Shown: positions 16,614 through 26,010 of the stretch, piece after piece | How the letters are laid out: each line of letters starts with the position of its first letter | Numbering within the stretch: position 1 is the first letter of the stretch | Assembly (NCBI GenBank): GCA_017415005.1 | Contig: JAFQJK010000099.1 | Location: 1-54,284, forward strand | Direction of reading: 5' to 3' | Source: Rikenellaceae bacterium | GTDB taxonomy: Bacteria; Bacteroidota; Bacteroidia; Bacteroidales; Rikenellaceae | Length of the DNA stretch: 54,284 nucleotides | The notes under the pieces: model-generated | What the model was told of the DNA's origin: nothing | The model's input: the letters and a program-made list of their open reading frames with translations, nothing else | Database searches by the model: none | Made by a program: the position numbers and the translations under genes

Positions 16614-17777
16614 CTACACGTCCGCCTTCTTCAGGGTGATGCGCATCGTGGTCCCCTTGTCGATCTCCGACTCGTGGACCCCGATCCTGCCGCTGTGGTA
16701 ATCCTCGATGATCCGGCGGCTGAGCGAGAGACCCAGGCCCCAACCGCGCGTCTTGGTCGTGAAGCCCGGCTCGAAGATACGTTTGAAGTTGGCCTTGGCG
16801 ATCCCCTTGCCGCTATCCGTGACGTCGATATAGATGTTGTTGGCATCATCCGAGATGTGCACGTCGAGCGTGCCCACACCCTGCATCGCATCGAGGGCGT
16901 TCTTGAGCAGGTTCTCGATCACCCACTCGAACAGCGATACGTTGATCATGCCGCGCAGCGGGGCGATGGCCAGCCCGTTGTACGACAGCGTGACGTTCTT
17001 GGGAATGCGCGAGCGGAAATAGGCCACGCTGTCTCCCACAACCTCGTTGATATTAGCCGGCGCGAGCTCGGTCTCCGAGCCGATCTTCGAAAAGCGCTCG
17101 ACGATCTTCATCAGTCGCTGCAGGTCCTTGCCCATCTCGTCGACCACCGACTGGTCGACGGGCTGCGTGCGCAGGTACTCGATCCAGCCGAGCAGCGAAG
17201 AGGTGGGCGTCCCGAGCTGATGGGCCGTCTCCTTGGCCAGGCCGATCCACACACGGTTCTGCTCGTTCTGCTTCGACGAGCGGAACGTAATGTAGCTGAA
17301 CATGATAAAGATAACGATCACGCTGAGCTGGATCAGCGGGAAGTAGACCAGCATCTTGAGCAGGCCCGACTCCCCGTAGAAGATATAGACGGTCGCCCCG
17401 TCATAGTAGTTGATCTCGAGCGGAGTGTTGATCGACGAGAAGCGCTCGATCACGCGCCGGAGCAGATCGGGATGAACGAGCACATGATCGGGTATACCAT
17501 TGGACCCCAGCACCTTGAGGTCCTCGTTCGTAACGATGAATGGGATATTGCTCTTCGAGTTGATGATCTGCCGGGTGAACATATCCTGCGTGTTGAACTC
17601 GGCCTCGAGGCTCATCGCCATCGACCACAGCTCCACCTCGCTCTGCTCCTTCTCGCGGAGCCGGTGCGCCATATGGTCGGTAAAGAGCAGCGACGATATG
17701 CCGATCACGAAACCGGCGATGATCACCACCAGGCTCTTTTTATACGTAAACGCTCTTTTTTTCAGAAAAGCTACCAT
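16614..17777 (-). CDS. Membrane sensor histidine kinase
   Basis: A 387-residue HisKA/HATPase_c kinase. Two membrane helices (about residues 12-33 and 128-150) flank a periplasmic sensing domain of about 95 residues. The phospho-acceptor His is in ETAHQLGTPTSSLLGW near residue 186. The ATP-binding domain shows the N box (ENLLKNALDAMQ), G1 (DSGKGI), F box (IFEPGFTTK) and G2 (GWGLGLSLSRRIIE). The HQLGTP variant of the H box is typical of a Bacteroidota group. No response regulator lies beside it, so its partner is encoded elsewhere. It may be co-transcribed with the upstream S41 protease (62-base gap), which could hint at an envelope signal. Confidence 0.93.
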   Translation of the reverse strand: MVAFLKKRAFTYKKSLVVIIAGFVIGISSLLFTDHMAHRLREKEQSEVELWSMAMSLEAEFNTQDMFTRQIINSKSNIPFIVTNEDLKVLGSNGIPDHVLVHPDLLRRVIERFSSINTPLEINYYDGATVYIFYGESGLLKMLVYFPLIQLSVIVIFIMFSYITFRSSKQNEQNRVWIGLAKETAHQLGTPTSSLLGWIEYLRTQPVDQSVVDEMGKDLQRLMKIVERFSKIGSETELAPANINEVVGDSVAYFRSRIPKNVTLSYNGLAIAPLRGMINVSLFEWVIENLLKNALDAMQGVGTLDVHISDDANNIYIDVTDSGKGIAKANFKRIFEPGFTTKTRGWGLGLSLSRRIIEDYHSGRIGVHESEIDKGTTMRITLKKADV

Positions 17778-17839
17778 CGGGTCGTTGCTTGATCAGGGTC
17801 ATCCGCCATCCCGCGCGGCCGGGGAAGGGCGATCACGGG

Positions 17840-19513
17840 CTACTTGCGGGCCGTATCGCGGCTCTCCAATATCTCGCGGTAGAGCTCCGGCGCGGCCAGT
17901 AGCCCGGCAGCCGCCTGCACCTCGCGATCGGTCATCAGCTTATACTGCGACACCCCGCGCGCATAGTGATAGCGCAGGATGATGTCGCCGGCGATCAGAT
18001 CGGCGATCTCGTCGCGGAAGGTCTGCAGCTCGCTCTCCGTATCCTCCCTGAGACTGGCCTCGATCGCATCGAGCTCGCCCGCGATCCGGTCGAGATAGCG
18101 CTCGCGCTCGGCCTTCTCGCGCAGCGACCTGAGCGCCGCAGCCGTCCCCGACTCGAAGGTCATATCCTTGTCGCGCATGAACGCGGCAAAGGCGTTGTAG
18201 AGCGAGTCGGTCACCTCGAACGTCGCGATATCGACCGGCTCGGGGTGCGTTTTATAGTACTGGTCGCCGAAATCCTCGATATACCCTTTGGCATAGAGCA
18301 CCAGCGCGAAACGGCTGGCATACTCGGGAGCCATCACCGAGTCGGGCATGATCCCGCCGCCGTCGTAGACCTTTCGGCCCCCGGCAGTCCGGTACTCGCG
18401 GATCAGCGAGTCGGGCACGGCGCCAACGCTCCCGTCCTCGTTGCGGTGTGTGTAGTCGATGGCCTGGATGCAACGTCCGCTGGGCATATAATACTTGGCC
18501 GTGGTCACTTTCAGGTAGGCATTGTAGCCGAGCGGCCGGGTCGACTGGACGAGCCCCTTGCCGAACGTACGCTGTCCGAGCAGCACGGCCCGGTCGAGGT
18601 CTTGCAGCGCGCCCGAGACGATCTCGGCAGCCGATGCCGACCCGCTGTTGGTCAGCACGACCAACGGCAGCGCCGGGGCCACCGGCTCGCCTTCGGTCCT
18701 GAACGTCGCGTCCATCTCCTTGAACTTGCCGCGCATGCTCACCACCTCGGTCCCTTTGGGAACGAACAGCGAGACGATCTTCACGGCCTCCTGCAGGATA
18801 CCGCCGCCATTACCCCTCAGATCGAAGACCAGCCCCTTGAGCCGGCCGGTCGCCTTGAGGTCCATAAGCGCGCGGCGCACGTCGCTGCTGCAATCCTCCG
18901 TGAAGTCGCTCAGGTGGATATACCCGATGCTGTCGTCCACGAAACCCGCATAGGCCACGCCCGAGATCACGATCCGCTCGCGGCGGATCGTCACCTCCTC
19001 TTCGGCACCCGTGGCGATCCGCTCGACCGTAACCTTGACCGGCGTTCCCGGATCGCCCTTGAGCATCGCGCTTACCCTGGCCGACGGGTAGCCCTTGATC
19101 CGCTCGCCGTTGACCGCCACGATGCGGTCGCCGATCCGGAGCCCCGCCTTGTCGGCCGGGAAGCCCTCGTACGGCTGGGCGATATAGGTTTCATCGCCTT
19201 TCTGGCGGATCAGCGACCCGATACCGCCGTACTTGCCGGTGGTCATGAACTCGAAATCAGACATCTCGCTCTCGGGCAGGAACTCGGTATAGGGGTCGAG
19301 GTCGCCCAGCATCCCCTCGGCGGCATCTTTGAGCAGCTTGTCCGTATCGACCTTATCGACATAGAACATATCGGTCTCCCGGAGCAGGTTCATCAGGATC
19401 TCCATGTTGCGACCCAGACGGGCGTCGGGATTCTCTGCCGCCACCCAGGCAGCCCCTGCCGCCAGCAACGCTACCCCCAACAGGGCATAGCCGGCTTTTC
19501 GGATTCTCTTCAT
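17840..19513 (-). CDS. S41-family C-terminal processing peptidase
   Basis: A 557-residue exported serine protease. An N-terminal signal or anchor helix (YALLGVALLAAGAAWVAA) is followed by a PDZ domain (IGSLIRQKGDETY to INGERIKGYPSA region, about 95-175). The S41 core comes next: the nucleophile Ser in NSGSASAAEIVSGAL near residue 289 and the general-base Lys in FGKGLVQ near 318. The C-terminal 150 residues are helical and charged, as in Bacteroidota Prc/CtpA homologues. It probably trims periplasmic or lipoprotein substrates. It sits between a histidine kinase and a small membrane protein, all on the same strand. Confidence 0.93.
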   Translation of the reverse strand: MKRIRKAGYALLGVALLAAGAAWVAAENPDARLGRNMEILMNLLRETDMFYVDKVDTDKLLKDAAEGMLGDLDPYTEFLPESEMSDFEFMTTGKYGGIGSLIRQKGDETYIAQPYEGFPADKAGLRIGDRIVAVNGERIKGYPSARVSAMLKGDPGTPVKVTVERIATGAEEEVTIRRERIVISGVAYAGFVDDSIGYIHLSDFTEDCSSDVRRALMDLKATGRLKGLVFDLRGNGGGILQEAVKIVSLFVPKGTEVVSMRGKFKEMDATFRTEGEPVAPALPLVVLTNSGSASAAEIVSGALQDLDRAVLLGQRTFGKGLVQSTRPLGYNAYLKVTTAKYYMPSGRCIQAIDYTHRNEDGSVGAVPDSLIREYRTAGGRKVYDGGGIMPDSVMAPEYASRFALVLYAKGYIEDFGDQYYKTHPEPVDIATFEVTDSLYNAFAAFMRDKDMTFESGTAAALRSLREKAERERYLDRIAGELDAIEASLREDTESELQTFRDEIADLIAGDIILRYHYARGVSQYKLMTDREVQAAAGLLAAPELYREILESRDTARK

Positions 19514-19621
19514 CGCTTTTTCTCGCTTTATCTGTCTGCGCAGGCCTCCTGCCCACGCCTTGTCTGTTGTTTCAGTTATGCCGGTCCGGCGACCGGCGCA
19601 TCCCGGACCGGCCGCACCCCG

Positions 19622-20101
19622 TTACAGGAACGACTTGAGGCGGAACTCGATGCGCACCACCTCCTTGCGGATACCATCCATCACGATCCCGCCGCTCTGC
19701 TGCGTCACGACGATACGGTCTTCCCAGAGGGTCCTGACCTTGCCCCACGCCGAGTCGGCCACGAAGACCATCTCGCCGGGCACCTCGCGGTCGACGCGGT
19801 AGCCGCTGCGCTCCATCACCTTCACGATCACCTCGCGGTCGCGCCCGAGGTCGGCCGGCACGAAACGCCGCACGAAGCCGAAGCGCGGATAGAGCGCCGC
19901 CAGCAGCACGATGACGGCCACCATCAGCAACCCCCGCTGCGTACCGAAAATAACACGCAGCTCATCGCCGGGAGCCATGCGGCCCGTCCCGGTCAGGCGC
20001 ATCAGCGCGAAGATCGCCGCCAGCAGCACCGCGAGCCACAGCAGGTATTTCAATGCACGTCTCAGATATACTTTCATCTCGGTCAGATTGTTCCGGATCA
20101 C
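19622..20101 (-). CDS. Small two-helix membrane protein of unknown function
   Basis: A 159-residue protein that I do not recognise. It has two hydrophobic helices (LKYLLWLAVLLAAIFALM and GLLMVAVIVLLAALYPRFGF) followed by a soluble domain of about 80 residues. That domain has an alternating beta-like pattern (EVIVKVMERSGYRVDREVPGEMVFVAD, WEDRIVVTQQSGGIVMDGIRKEVVRIEFRL). It has no obvious catalytic motif. The start may be the second ATG (MKVYLRR, at 20077). It lies between ispH and the S41 protease. A near-consensus -7 box (TATCTTTA, minus strand, 20205-20198) precedes it, so it may start its own transcript. Confidence 0.7.
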   Translation of the reverse strand: MIRNNLTEMKVYLRRALKYLLWLAVLLAAIFALMRLTGTGRMAPGDELRVIFGTQRGLLMVAVIVLLAALYPRFGFVRRFVPADLGRDREVIVKVMERSGYRVDREVPGEMVFVADSAWGKVRTLWEDRIVVTQQSGGIVMDGIRKEVVRIEFRLKSFL

Positions 20102-20222
20102 GCCGGAGGTTCATATAAAACAGTCCGGGGGCCCGGTTTAGTATACATCCCCCGACAAACCGGCCCCCGCAGGGCAGCCGACCGGCTTGGGATCCTTTAA
20201 AGATACAAATAATTCGACACAA

Positions 20223-21095
20223 TCATTTTTCGCCGCCGAACTCCGCGGCGATACGGTCGGCCACGCGGGCCATCAGCCACTTGGGCGTCGACGTGGCGCC
20301 GCATATCCCCACGCTCCGGCACCCCGCGAACCACGCGGCCTCGAGCTCCGACTCGTCCTCGATCTTATATGTCCGCGAATTGGCCGCGCGGCACACCTCG
20401 TACAGCACCCGGCCATTCGAGCTCTTGCTCCCGCTGACAAAGACCACTACGTCGTACCGCGCCGCAAACCCTGTGAGGTGCGGATTGCGGTTCGACACCT
20501 GCCGGCAGATCGTGTCGTTGACCGTAACGGCCGCGGGATCCGCCGCGCGCCGCAGGATCTCGTCGCGCACCGCCGCAAAGAGCTCAAGGCTCTGGGTGGT
20601 CTGCGACAACAGGTAGATCGGCCGTGCAAAGTCGATCCGCCCGAGGTCTTCGACCCGCTCGACGACCAGCGCGTCGCCGTCGACCTGACCGGTCAGCCCG
20701 ACCACCTCTGCATGGCCCCGCTTGCCGAGGATCACCACCTGTCCGCCCGCCTCCTGCATCTGCCGGTGGGCTTCCTTGATGATCTTCTGCAACCGCGCCA
20801 CCACCGGGCAGGTCGCGTCGACCAGCCGGATACCGCGCCCGGACGCCGCCTCGTAAGTGGCCGGCGGCTCGCCGTGGGCCCGGATCAGCACCGTGCGCCC
20901 CGCAAGGTTGCCCAGCTGCCCGTGCCGGATCGTCCGCAACCCCAGCCCTTCGAGCCGCTGCACCTCGACACGGTTGTGCACGATGTCGCCGAGCGAGAAG
21001 ACCTCGCCCCCCGGGGCCAACGCCTCCTCGGCCATCGAGATCGCACGTACGACCCCGAAGCAAAAGCCCGATCTATCGTCTATCTCGATCAGCAT
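20223..21095 (-). CDS. ispH: 4-hydroxy-3-methylbut-2-enyl diphosphate reductase
   Basis: A 290-residue IspH/LytB, the last enzyme of the MEP pathway, which reduces HMBPP to IPP and DMAPP. The three cluster-binding cysteines are at Cys12 (GFCFGV), Cys96 (DATCPVV) and Cys197 (NDTICRQVSNR), the same numbers as in the E. coli enzyme. The active-site Glu-containing TVND stretch and SNGRVLYEVC are also present. It overlaps cmk by seven bases, forming a cmk-ispH pair seen in many Bacteroidota. Confidence 0.96.
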   Translation of the reverse strand: MLIEIDDRSGFCFGVVRAISMAEEALAPGGEVFSLGDIVHNRVEVQRLEGLGLRTIRHGQLGNLAGRTVLIRAHGEPPATYEAASGRGIRLVDATCPVVARLQKIIKEAHRQMQEAGGQVVILGKRGHAEVVGLTGQVDGDALVVERVEDLGRIDFARPIYLLSQTTQSLELFAAVRDEILRRAADPAAVTVNDTICRQVSNRNPHLTGFAARYDVVVFVSGSKSSNGRVLYEVCRAANSRTYKIEDESELEAAWFAGCRSVGICGATSTPKWLMARVADRIAAEFGGEK

Positions 21096-21796
21096 CCCAA
21101 TGCTTTCAGCTTATCCTGTACCCAGGCCATCTGCTCGTCGACGGTCATATGGCTGTTGTCGAGCACCAGCGCGTCATCGGCCTGCCGCAACGGGCCGATC
21201 GCCCGTGTCTGGTCGGCAAGGTCGCGGCTGCGGATGTTCTCCTCAATCTCCGCCAGAGGCACCTCCTGCCCCTTCTCTTTCAGCTCCTCATAACGCCTCA
21301 TGGCACGCACGGCCGGGTCGGCCGTCATGAAGATCTTGAGCTCGGCATCGGGAAAGACCACCGTGCCGATATCGCGGCCGTCCATCACGACGCCCTTCGC
21401 ACTCCCCATCTGCTGTTGCAGCCGCACGAGCTGCTCGCGTACGGCCCCGATCTGGCTCACACGGCTCACAAGGTTGCTCACCCCGATCGAACGGATCTCG
21501 CGCTCGACGTTCTCACCGTCAAGGTAAACGTCGCTCGCGCCGCGCGCCGCATTGAAGCGGAACGAGATACGGATGTCGGGCAGCATCGCAACGAGACGCG
21601 CCTCATCGATCCAGCCGCCATCGACCGCCCCGTGGCGGAGCGCATACAGCGTGACAGCGCGGTACATCGCGCCGGTATCGATAAATATATAGCCCATACG
21701 GGCGGCGATCTCGCGGGCGAAGGTACTCTTGCCGCACGACGAGAAGCCGTCGATGGCGATCACGATCTTTTTCTTATTATTTGAGCAGGATTCCAT
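21089..21796 (-). CDS. cmk: (d)CMP kinase
   Basis: A 235-residue cytidylate kinase. The P-loop is DGFSSCGKST near the N-terminus, followed by FIDTGAMYRAVT for CMP binding. GRDIGTVVFPDAELKIFMTAD marks the Walker-B-like and LID region. It phosphorylates CMP/dCMP for nucleic acid and phospholipid synthesis. It overlaps the upstream LysE gene by 20 bases and ispH downstream by seven, so the three are translationally linked. Confidence 0.95.
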   Translation of the reverse strand: MESCSNNKKKIVIAIDGFSSCGKSTFAREIAARMGYIFIDTGAMYRAVTLYALRHGAVDGGWIDEARLVAMLPDIRISFRFNAARGASDVYLDGENVEREIRSIGVSNLVSRVSQIGAVREQLVRLQQQMGSAKGVVMDGRDIGTVVFPDAELKIFMTADPAVRAMRRYEELKEKGQEVPLAEIEENIRSRDLADQTRAIGPLRQADDALVLDNSHMTVDEQMAWVQDKLKALGC

Positions 21797-22436
21797 TTAC
21801 GGGAGTATTAACGAACATGAGCAGGATGGCCGACGCCCCGAGCGCGACGATCACGGCGCCCGAAATGCGGTTGATCCAGAGCAGGTGGCGCGGGCGGAAA
21901 CGCCTGCGTACCAGGTCGACCACGAACGTGAGCGAGAACCACCAGAGCGACGCCCCGCCGAGCACGCCGGCAAGCATCAGCACCCCCCCTTCGTTGCCGA
22001 GCCCCTCGTGCGTAATGCCGAAGGCGGCGAACAGCGCCACGAAGATCAGAATAAAGGGCGGGTTGGCCAGTGTGATGAGGAACATCGAGATGAAGTCCTG
22101 CCAGAGATTGGTCTTCCCGGCACGGTTCTTCCGGATCTGGACCACGGGGTTAGACAGGAAGATCTTGACCCCGACAATGATCACACAGATACCGCCTATC
22201 GCCTTGACCAACAGAATATTGTTCTCAATGAACGAAAGCACGAAGGCCAGCGAGAAGAGAGCGAGCGTGGCGAAAAGCGTGTCGGCGCAAGCGGCCCCGA
22301 GCCCCGACACGAAGCCCGACCGGTGGTTGCGGCTCAGCGTACGCTGGATGCACATCACCCCGATCGGACCCAGCGGTATCGACGCCAGCAACCCGATCAA
22401 AATACCTTTGAACAACAATTCCATGCCCATATCCAT
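21777..22436 (-). CDS. LysE-family translocator
   Basis: A 219-residue membrane protein with about six helices. The family signature ASIPLGPIGVMCIQRTLSRN is at residues 18-38, with GLGAACADTLFA following; this is the LysE/RhtB amino-acid exporter fold. The substrate cannot be assigned. It is the first gene of a LysE-cmk-ispH run behind a good promoter. Two starts, MDMGMELL or MELL, differ by four residues. Confidence 0.9.
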   Translation of the reverse strand: MDMGMELLFKGILIGLLASIPLGPIGVMCIQRTLSRNHRSGFVSGLGAACADTLFATLALFSLAFVLSFIENNILLVKAIGGICVIIVGVKIFLSNPVVQIRKNRAGKTNLWQDFISMFLITLANPPFILIFVALFAAFGITHEGLGNEGGVLMLAGVLGGASLWWFSLTFVVDLVRRRFRPRHLLWINRISGAVIVALGASAILLMFVNTPVNGILLK

Positions 22437-22874
22437 TCACGATCTCTCCGGCCGCGGACCGGCAGTGCGGCAGCATGTATCCACGGACGAACACCCGGAA
22501 AAACACCGCCGCACATAAGCCGCACCGCTTCTTTGCCTTCGGTGGACGGCAAAGTTACGAAAAGTTTCGCCCACGGTCAACCGCACACGCCCGATTCTTT
22601 CCATCCTCGCCGCGGAGACCTTTGCGGGCCATAACGGCGCACGGCCCGGAAACAAGAGCGAGAGGAGAGGGAAGAGACCGGCAACGACCGACCCGCATAA
22701 AAGGAAAGGCACGTCGTACAACCGTATGCAAAATATCCGTATCTTTACCGCGGGTCCGCCGCCGCTCGGCGGAGGCCCGCGTGCCCGGAAGGGAGCCCTA
22801 CACCGCAACCGTGCCGCACCCAGCCGCCCGGGGAATGCCCGCACAGGCACCGCACCCGGGCCCGCAAACCCTGA
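22437..22874. other. Intergenic region between divergent LysE and lnt genes
   Basis: These 438 bases hold the minus-strand promoter at 22550-22580. On the plus strand a weak -7-like TATCTTTA (22740-22747) lacks a -33 partner. I see no hairpin with a T-tract and no convincing small gene. Confidence 0.6.
22550..22580 (-). promoter_or_regulatory. Promoter for LysE-cmk-ispH
   Basis: The minus strand has a perfect -7 box TAACTTTG (22557-22550) and a TTG (22580-22578) 20 bases upstream. The leader to the LysE-type gene would be about 105-110 nt. Confidence 0.65.
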
Positions 22875-24521
22875 ATGCCCATGAAAAACCGGAAAAACAC
22901 ACGCCCCGGCCGCGCGCCGCGCGATCGACGCCTGTTCCGCTACCACCTCATACTGAGCCTTTCGAGCGCGCTGCTGCTCAGCGCACCGTGGCTACGGCTC
23001 GGAAGCCTGCCGCTGCTCGTGGCCCTTGTCCCGCTGCTCGTGCTGCGCCGCTCGCTGCTCGCCCATGCCGGCGGCGGGCTCGCCTTCGGGCGGATGCTGG
23101 GCTGGTCGGCCCTCACGTTCGGGGGATGGACCGCACTGACGACCTGGTGGATATGGTACGCCACGCCGGTGGGCCCGGTCGCCTCGGTCATTATCGGTAT
23201 CACACTCTCGTGCACGGCCTTCATGGCGTTCCATTGGGTCGAGGCACGCAGCAAGAAGGCGCTGGGCTACACGCTGCTGGTCACCGCCTGGATATCGCTC
23301 GAATACCTCTACCTCACGGGCGAGATCTCGTTCCCGTGGCTCGCGCTGGGCAACGGCTTCGCAGGCGACGTGAAGCTCGTCCAGTGGTACGAGTACACCG
23401 GCATTTTCGGCGGCACGCTCTGGGCACTCGTCTCGAACCTGACAATATACGAGGCCATCGTCTCCCCGGCACGAGGGCTGCGCCGCTGGGCAGCCCCCGC
23501 CACCGTGGTCCTGCTGCCCGCGATCGTGTCGCTCACGCTCTACCATACTTACAAAGAGGGCGACCGCACGGTCAAAGTCCACATTGTCCAACCCAACCTC
23601 GACCCCTACGAAGAAAAGTTCGACATGCCGCAGGCCGAGCAAACGGCGCTCATGGCACGCCTCATCCGCGAGGCCCCGGCCGGGACTGACTATATCCTGC
23701 TGCCCGAGACGGCCATCGACGATAACCTCTGGGAGGAGTCACTGCGCCTCTCCGACGAAGTGCGGACCTTCCGTCGGATCGTGACCGATGAATACCCGGG
23801 TGCCGAACTGATCGCCGGGGCCTCGACCTTCCGCCGTTACGACGCCGGGCAGCCCCGCACCAATACAGCCAGGACCAATGAAAACATCGACTTCTGGTAC
23901 GACGCCTACAACAGCGCGCTGCACATTGACTCGACAGGCAAAGTCGGCATCCACCACAAGTCAGTCCTGGTAGTCGGCGTCGAGAAGATGCCCTATTACA
24001 ACCTCACCAGGCACCTGAGCTTCCTGATCGTCGACCTGGGCGGCATCTCGGGCCAGCTCGGGGTCGATACCGTGCAGCAGGTCTTCGACGGACCGCACGG
24101 CGTGCGCTCGGCCGTGGCCATCTGCTACGAGTCGATCTACGGCGAATACGTGGCCGGCTTCGCCAACAAAGATGCCGAGATCCTGTTCGTGATCACCAAC
24201 GACGGCTGGTGGCGCGACACGCCGGGCTACCGGCAGCACTTCTCGTACGCCCGCCTGCGCGCCATCGAGACGCGCCGGGCCATCGGCCGCAGCGCCAACA
24301 CAGGCATCTCGGGCGCGATCAACCCGCGCGGCGACGTGCTCGCGTCGGCCGGCTGGGACGTGCGCACCTCACTCACGGCCGACCTGCCCCTCAGCGACCG
24401 CAAGACCTTCTACATGACCTACGGCGACTACATCGGACGCCTCTCGGCCTACGTCCTCGCCCTTTCGATCCTCTATTTCATCGCCTACCGCACGCGCCGC
24501 CGCAACCACCTGGTCGACTGA
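22875..24521 (+). CDS. lnt: Apolipoprotein N-acyltransferase
   Basis: A 548-residue inner-membrane enzyme that adds the third acyl chain to lipoproteins. The N-terminal half has about seven membrane helices. The nitrilase-like periplasmic domain carries the catalytic triad: Glu278 (LLPETAID), Lys362 (IHHKSVLV) and Cys417 (VAICYESIYG). A final helix closes the protein (AYVLALSILYFIAY). The start may be MPMKN or the ATG two codons on. It precedes folC by 31 bases. Lipoprotein-rich Bacteroidota usually keep an Lnt of this size. Confidence 0.95.
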   Translation: MPMKNRKNTRPGRAPRDRRLFRYHLILSLSSALLLSAPWLRLGSLPLLVALVPLLVLRRSLLAHAGGGLAFGRMLGWSALTFGGWTALTTWWIWYATPVGPVASVIIGITLSCTAFMAFHWVEARSKKALGYTLLVTAWISLEYLYLTGEISFPWLALGNGFAGDVKLVQWYEYTGIFGGTLWALVSNLTIYEAIVSPARGLRRWAAPATVVLLPAIVSLTLYHTYKEGDRTVKVHIVQPNLDPYEEKFDMPQAEQTALMARLIREAPAGTDYILLPETAIDDNLWEESLRLSDEVRTFRRIVTDEYPGAELIAGASTFRRYDAGQPRTNTARTNENIDFWYDAYNSALHIDSTGKVGIHHKSVLVVGVEKMPYYNLTRHLSFLIVDLGGISGQLGVDTVQQVFDGPHGVRSAVAICYESIYGEYVAGFANKDAEILFVITNDGWWRDTPGYRQHFSYARLRAIETRRAIGRSANTGISGAINPRGDVLASAGWDVRTSLTADLPLSDRKTFYMTYGDYIGRLSAYVLALSILYFIAYRTRRRNHLVD

Positions 24522-24552
24522 CCCCGGCCCGGCAGGCCCATCCACACACGCC

Positions 24553-26010
24553 ATGACCTACGAAGAAACGCTCGAATACCTTTTCAACGCTATGCCGATG
24601 TTCCAGCAGGTAGGGGGATCGGCCTACAAACCGGGGCTCGACCGCACACTGGCCTTCGATGCGCTGCTCGGCCATCCGCACCGCCGCTTCCGCACGATCC
24701 ACGTCGCCGGGACCAACGGCAAAGGCTCAGTCTCGCACATCCTCGCTTCGATCCTGCAACGGCACGGCCTGAGGGTCGGGCTCTACACCTCGCCCCACCT
24801 GCGCGACTTCCGCGAGCGGATCCGCATCGACGGGCAGACGATCTCCGAGGAGGCCGTCACCGGTTTTGTGGCCCGCCACCGTGCGCAGATGGAGGCGTTG
24901 CAGCTCTCGTTCTTCGAAATGACCGTGGGCCTCGCTTTCGACCACTTCGCCCGCGAGGAGGTCGACATCGCCGTCATCGAGACGGGACTCGGCGGACGGC
25001 TCGACTCGACCAACATCATCACGCCGCTGGCGAGCGTGATCACCAACATCGGCTTCGACCACATGCAGTACCTGGGCGACACGCTGCCGCTGATCGCCGC
25101 CGAGAAGGCGGGCATCATCAAGCCCGGCGTCCCGGCCATCGTCGGCGAGACCGACCCGCTCACCGCACCGGTCTTCACGGCCCGCGCCGCCGAGGCAGGC
25201 ACAACGCTCGTCTTTGCCGACCGGCTGTTCCGGTGCGCACCCGCGGTCGGGGAGGCGGCAAACGGCGCACGGGCATACACCGATGCCCCACAGGCCACGG
25301 ATATGCCTCACGCCGCCGACGCCATGCCGGTACGTTACGACGGTATCGAAAAACCATCCGTCGCTGGCGCGGACGCCGCACAGCCTACGGTGGCGGGCAC
25401 CGGAAAGGCCGGCGCCCCATCCTCCACGCAAACTCTGGCCGTCACGCCGCTCGACGGGCGGAAACCGTTCACGGTCGAGCTCGACCTGCTGGGCGACTAT
25501 CAGCAGCGTAACCTCTGTACGGTACTCGCCACGATCGACACGCTCAACGACACGCACGGACTTGGGATCACGCCCACGGAGCTGTGCGAGGGATGCGCCG
25601 CGGCGGCCCGATGCACGGGCCTCCTCGGCCGCTGGCAGGTGCTCGGGCACGACCCGCTCACGGTCTGCGACACGGGGCACAACGAGCACGGCCTGCGCTG
25701 GATCGCCGCACAGCTCGCGCGCCAGCGCTACGAACACCTCTACATCGTGCTCGGCATGGTCGGCGACAAGGACCTCGACCGGGCCCTGCCGCTACTACCC
25801 CGCCATGCGCGCTATATTTTCACGCAGGCCTCGATCCGGCGGGCGCTGCCGGCGGGCGAGCTGGCCGCGGCGGCGGCCCGCTACGGTTTGTGCGGCGAGG
25901 CGGTCCCAGGCGTCAGGGCAGCCTATGCCCGCGCCCGCGAACAGGCCACCCCGCGCGATATGATCTTCGTCGGAGGCAGCACGTTCACCGTCGCCGACCT
26001 GCTGGCCTGA
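24553..26010 (+). CDS. folC: Folylpolyglutamate/dihydrofolate synthase
   Basis: A 485-residue Mur-ligase-type enzyme that adds glutamate to folates. The ATP-binding loop is GTNGKGSVSH (about residues 56-66), followed by LYTSPHLRDFRERI and ETGLGGRLDSTN. The C-terminal domain has VCDTGHNEHGLRW and GMVGDKDLDRAL. Between about residues 226 and 296 there is an Ala/Gly/Pro/Thr-rich insertion with no fold-like pattern, which makes the protein about 60 residues longer than usual. It is probably co-transcribed with lnt. Confidence 0.94.
   Translation: MTYEETLEYLFNAMPMFQQVGGSAYKPGLDRTLAFDALLGHPHRRFRTIHVAGTNGKGSVSHILASILQRHGLRVGLYTSPHLRDFRERIRIDGQTISEEAVTGFVARHRAQMEALQLSFFEMTVGLAFDHFAREEVDIAVIETGLGGRLDSTNIITPLASVITNIGFDHMQYLGDTLPLIAAEKAGIIKPGVPAIVGETDPLTAPVFTARAAEAGTTLVFADRLFRCAPAVGEAANGARAYTDAPQATDMPHAADAMPVRYDGIEKPSVAGADAAQPTVAGTGKAGAPSSTQTLAVTPLDGRKPFTVELDLLGDYQQRNLCTVLATIDTLNDTHGLGITPTELCEGCAAAARCTGLLGRWQVLGHDPLTVCDTGHNEHGLRWIAAQLARQRYEHLYIVLGMVGDKDLDRALPLLPRHARYIFTQASIRRALPAGELAAAAARYGLCGEAVPGVRAAYARAREQATPRDMIFVGGSTFTVADLLA

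Noticed and set aside
22740-22747. TATCTTTA as promoter of lnt
   Set aside because: The last base departs from the -7 consensus and there is no -33 element.
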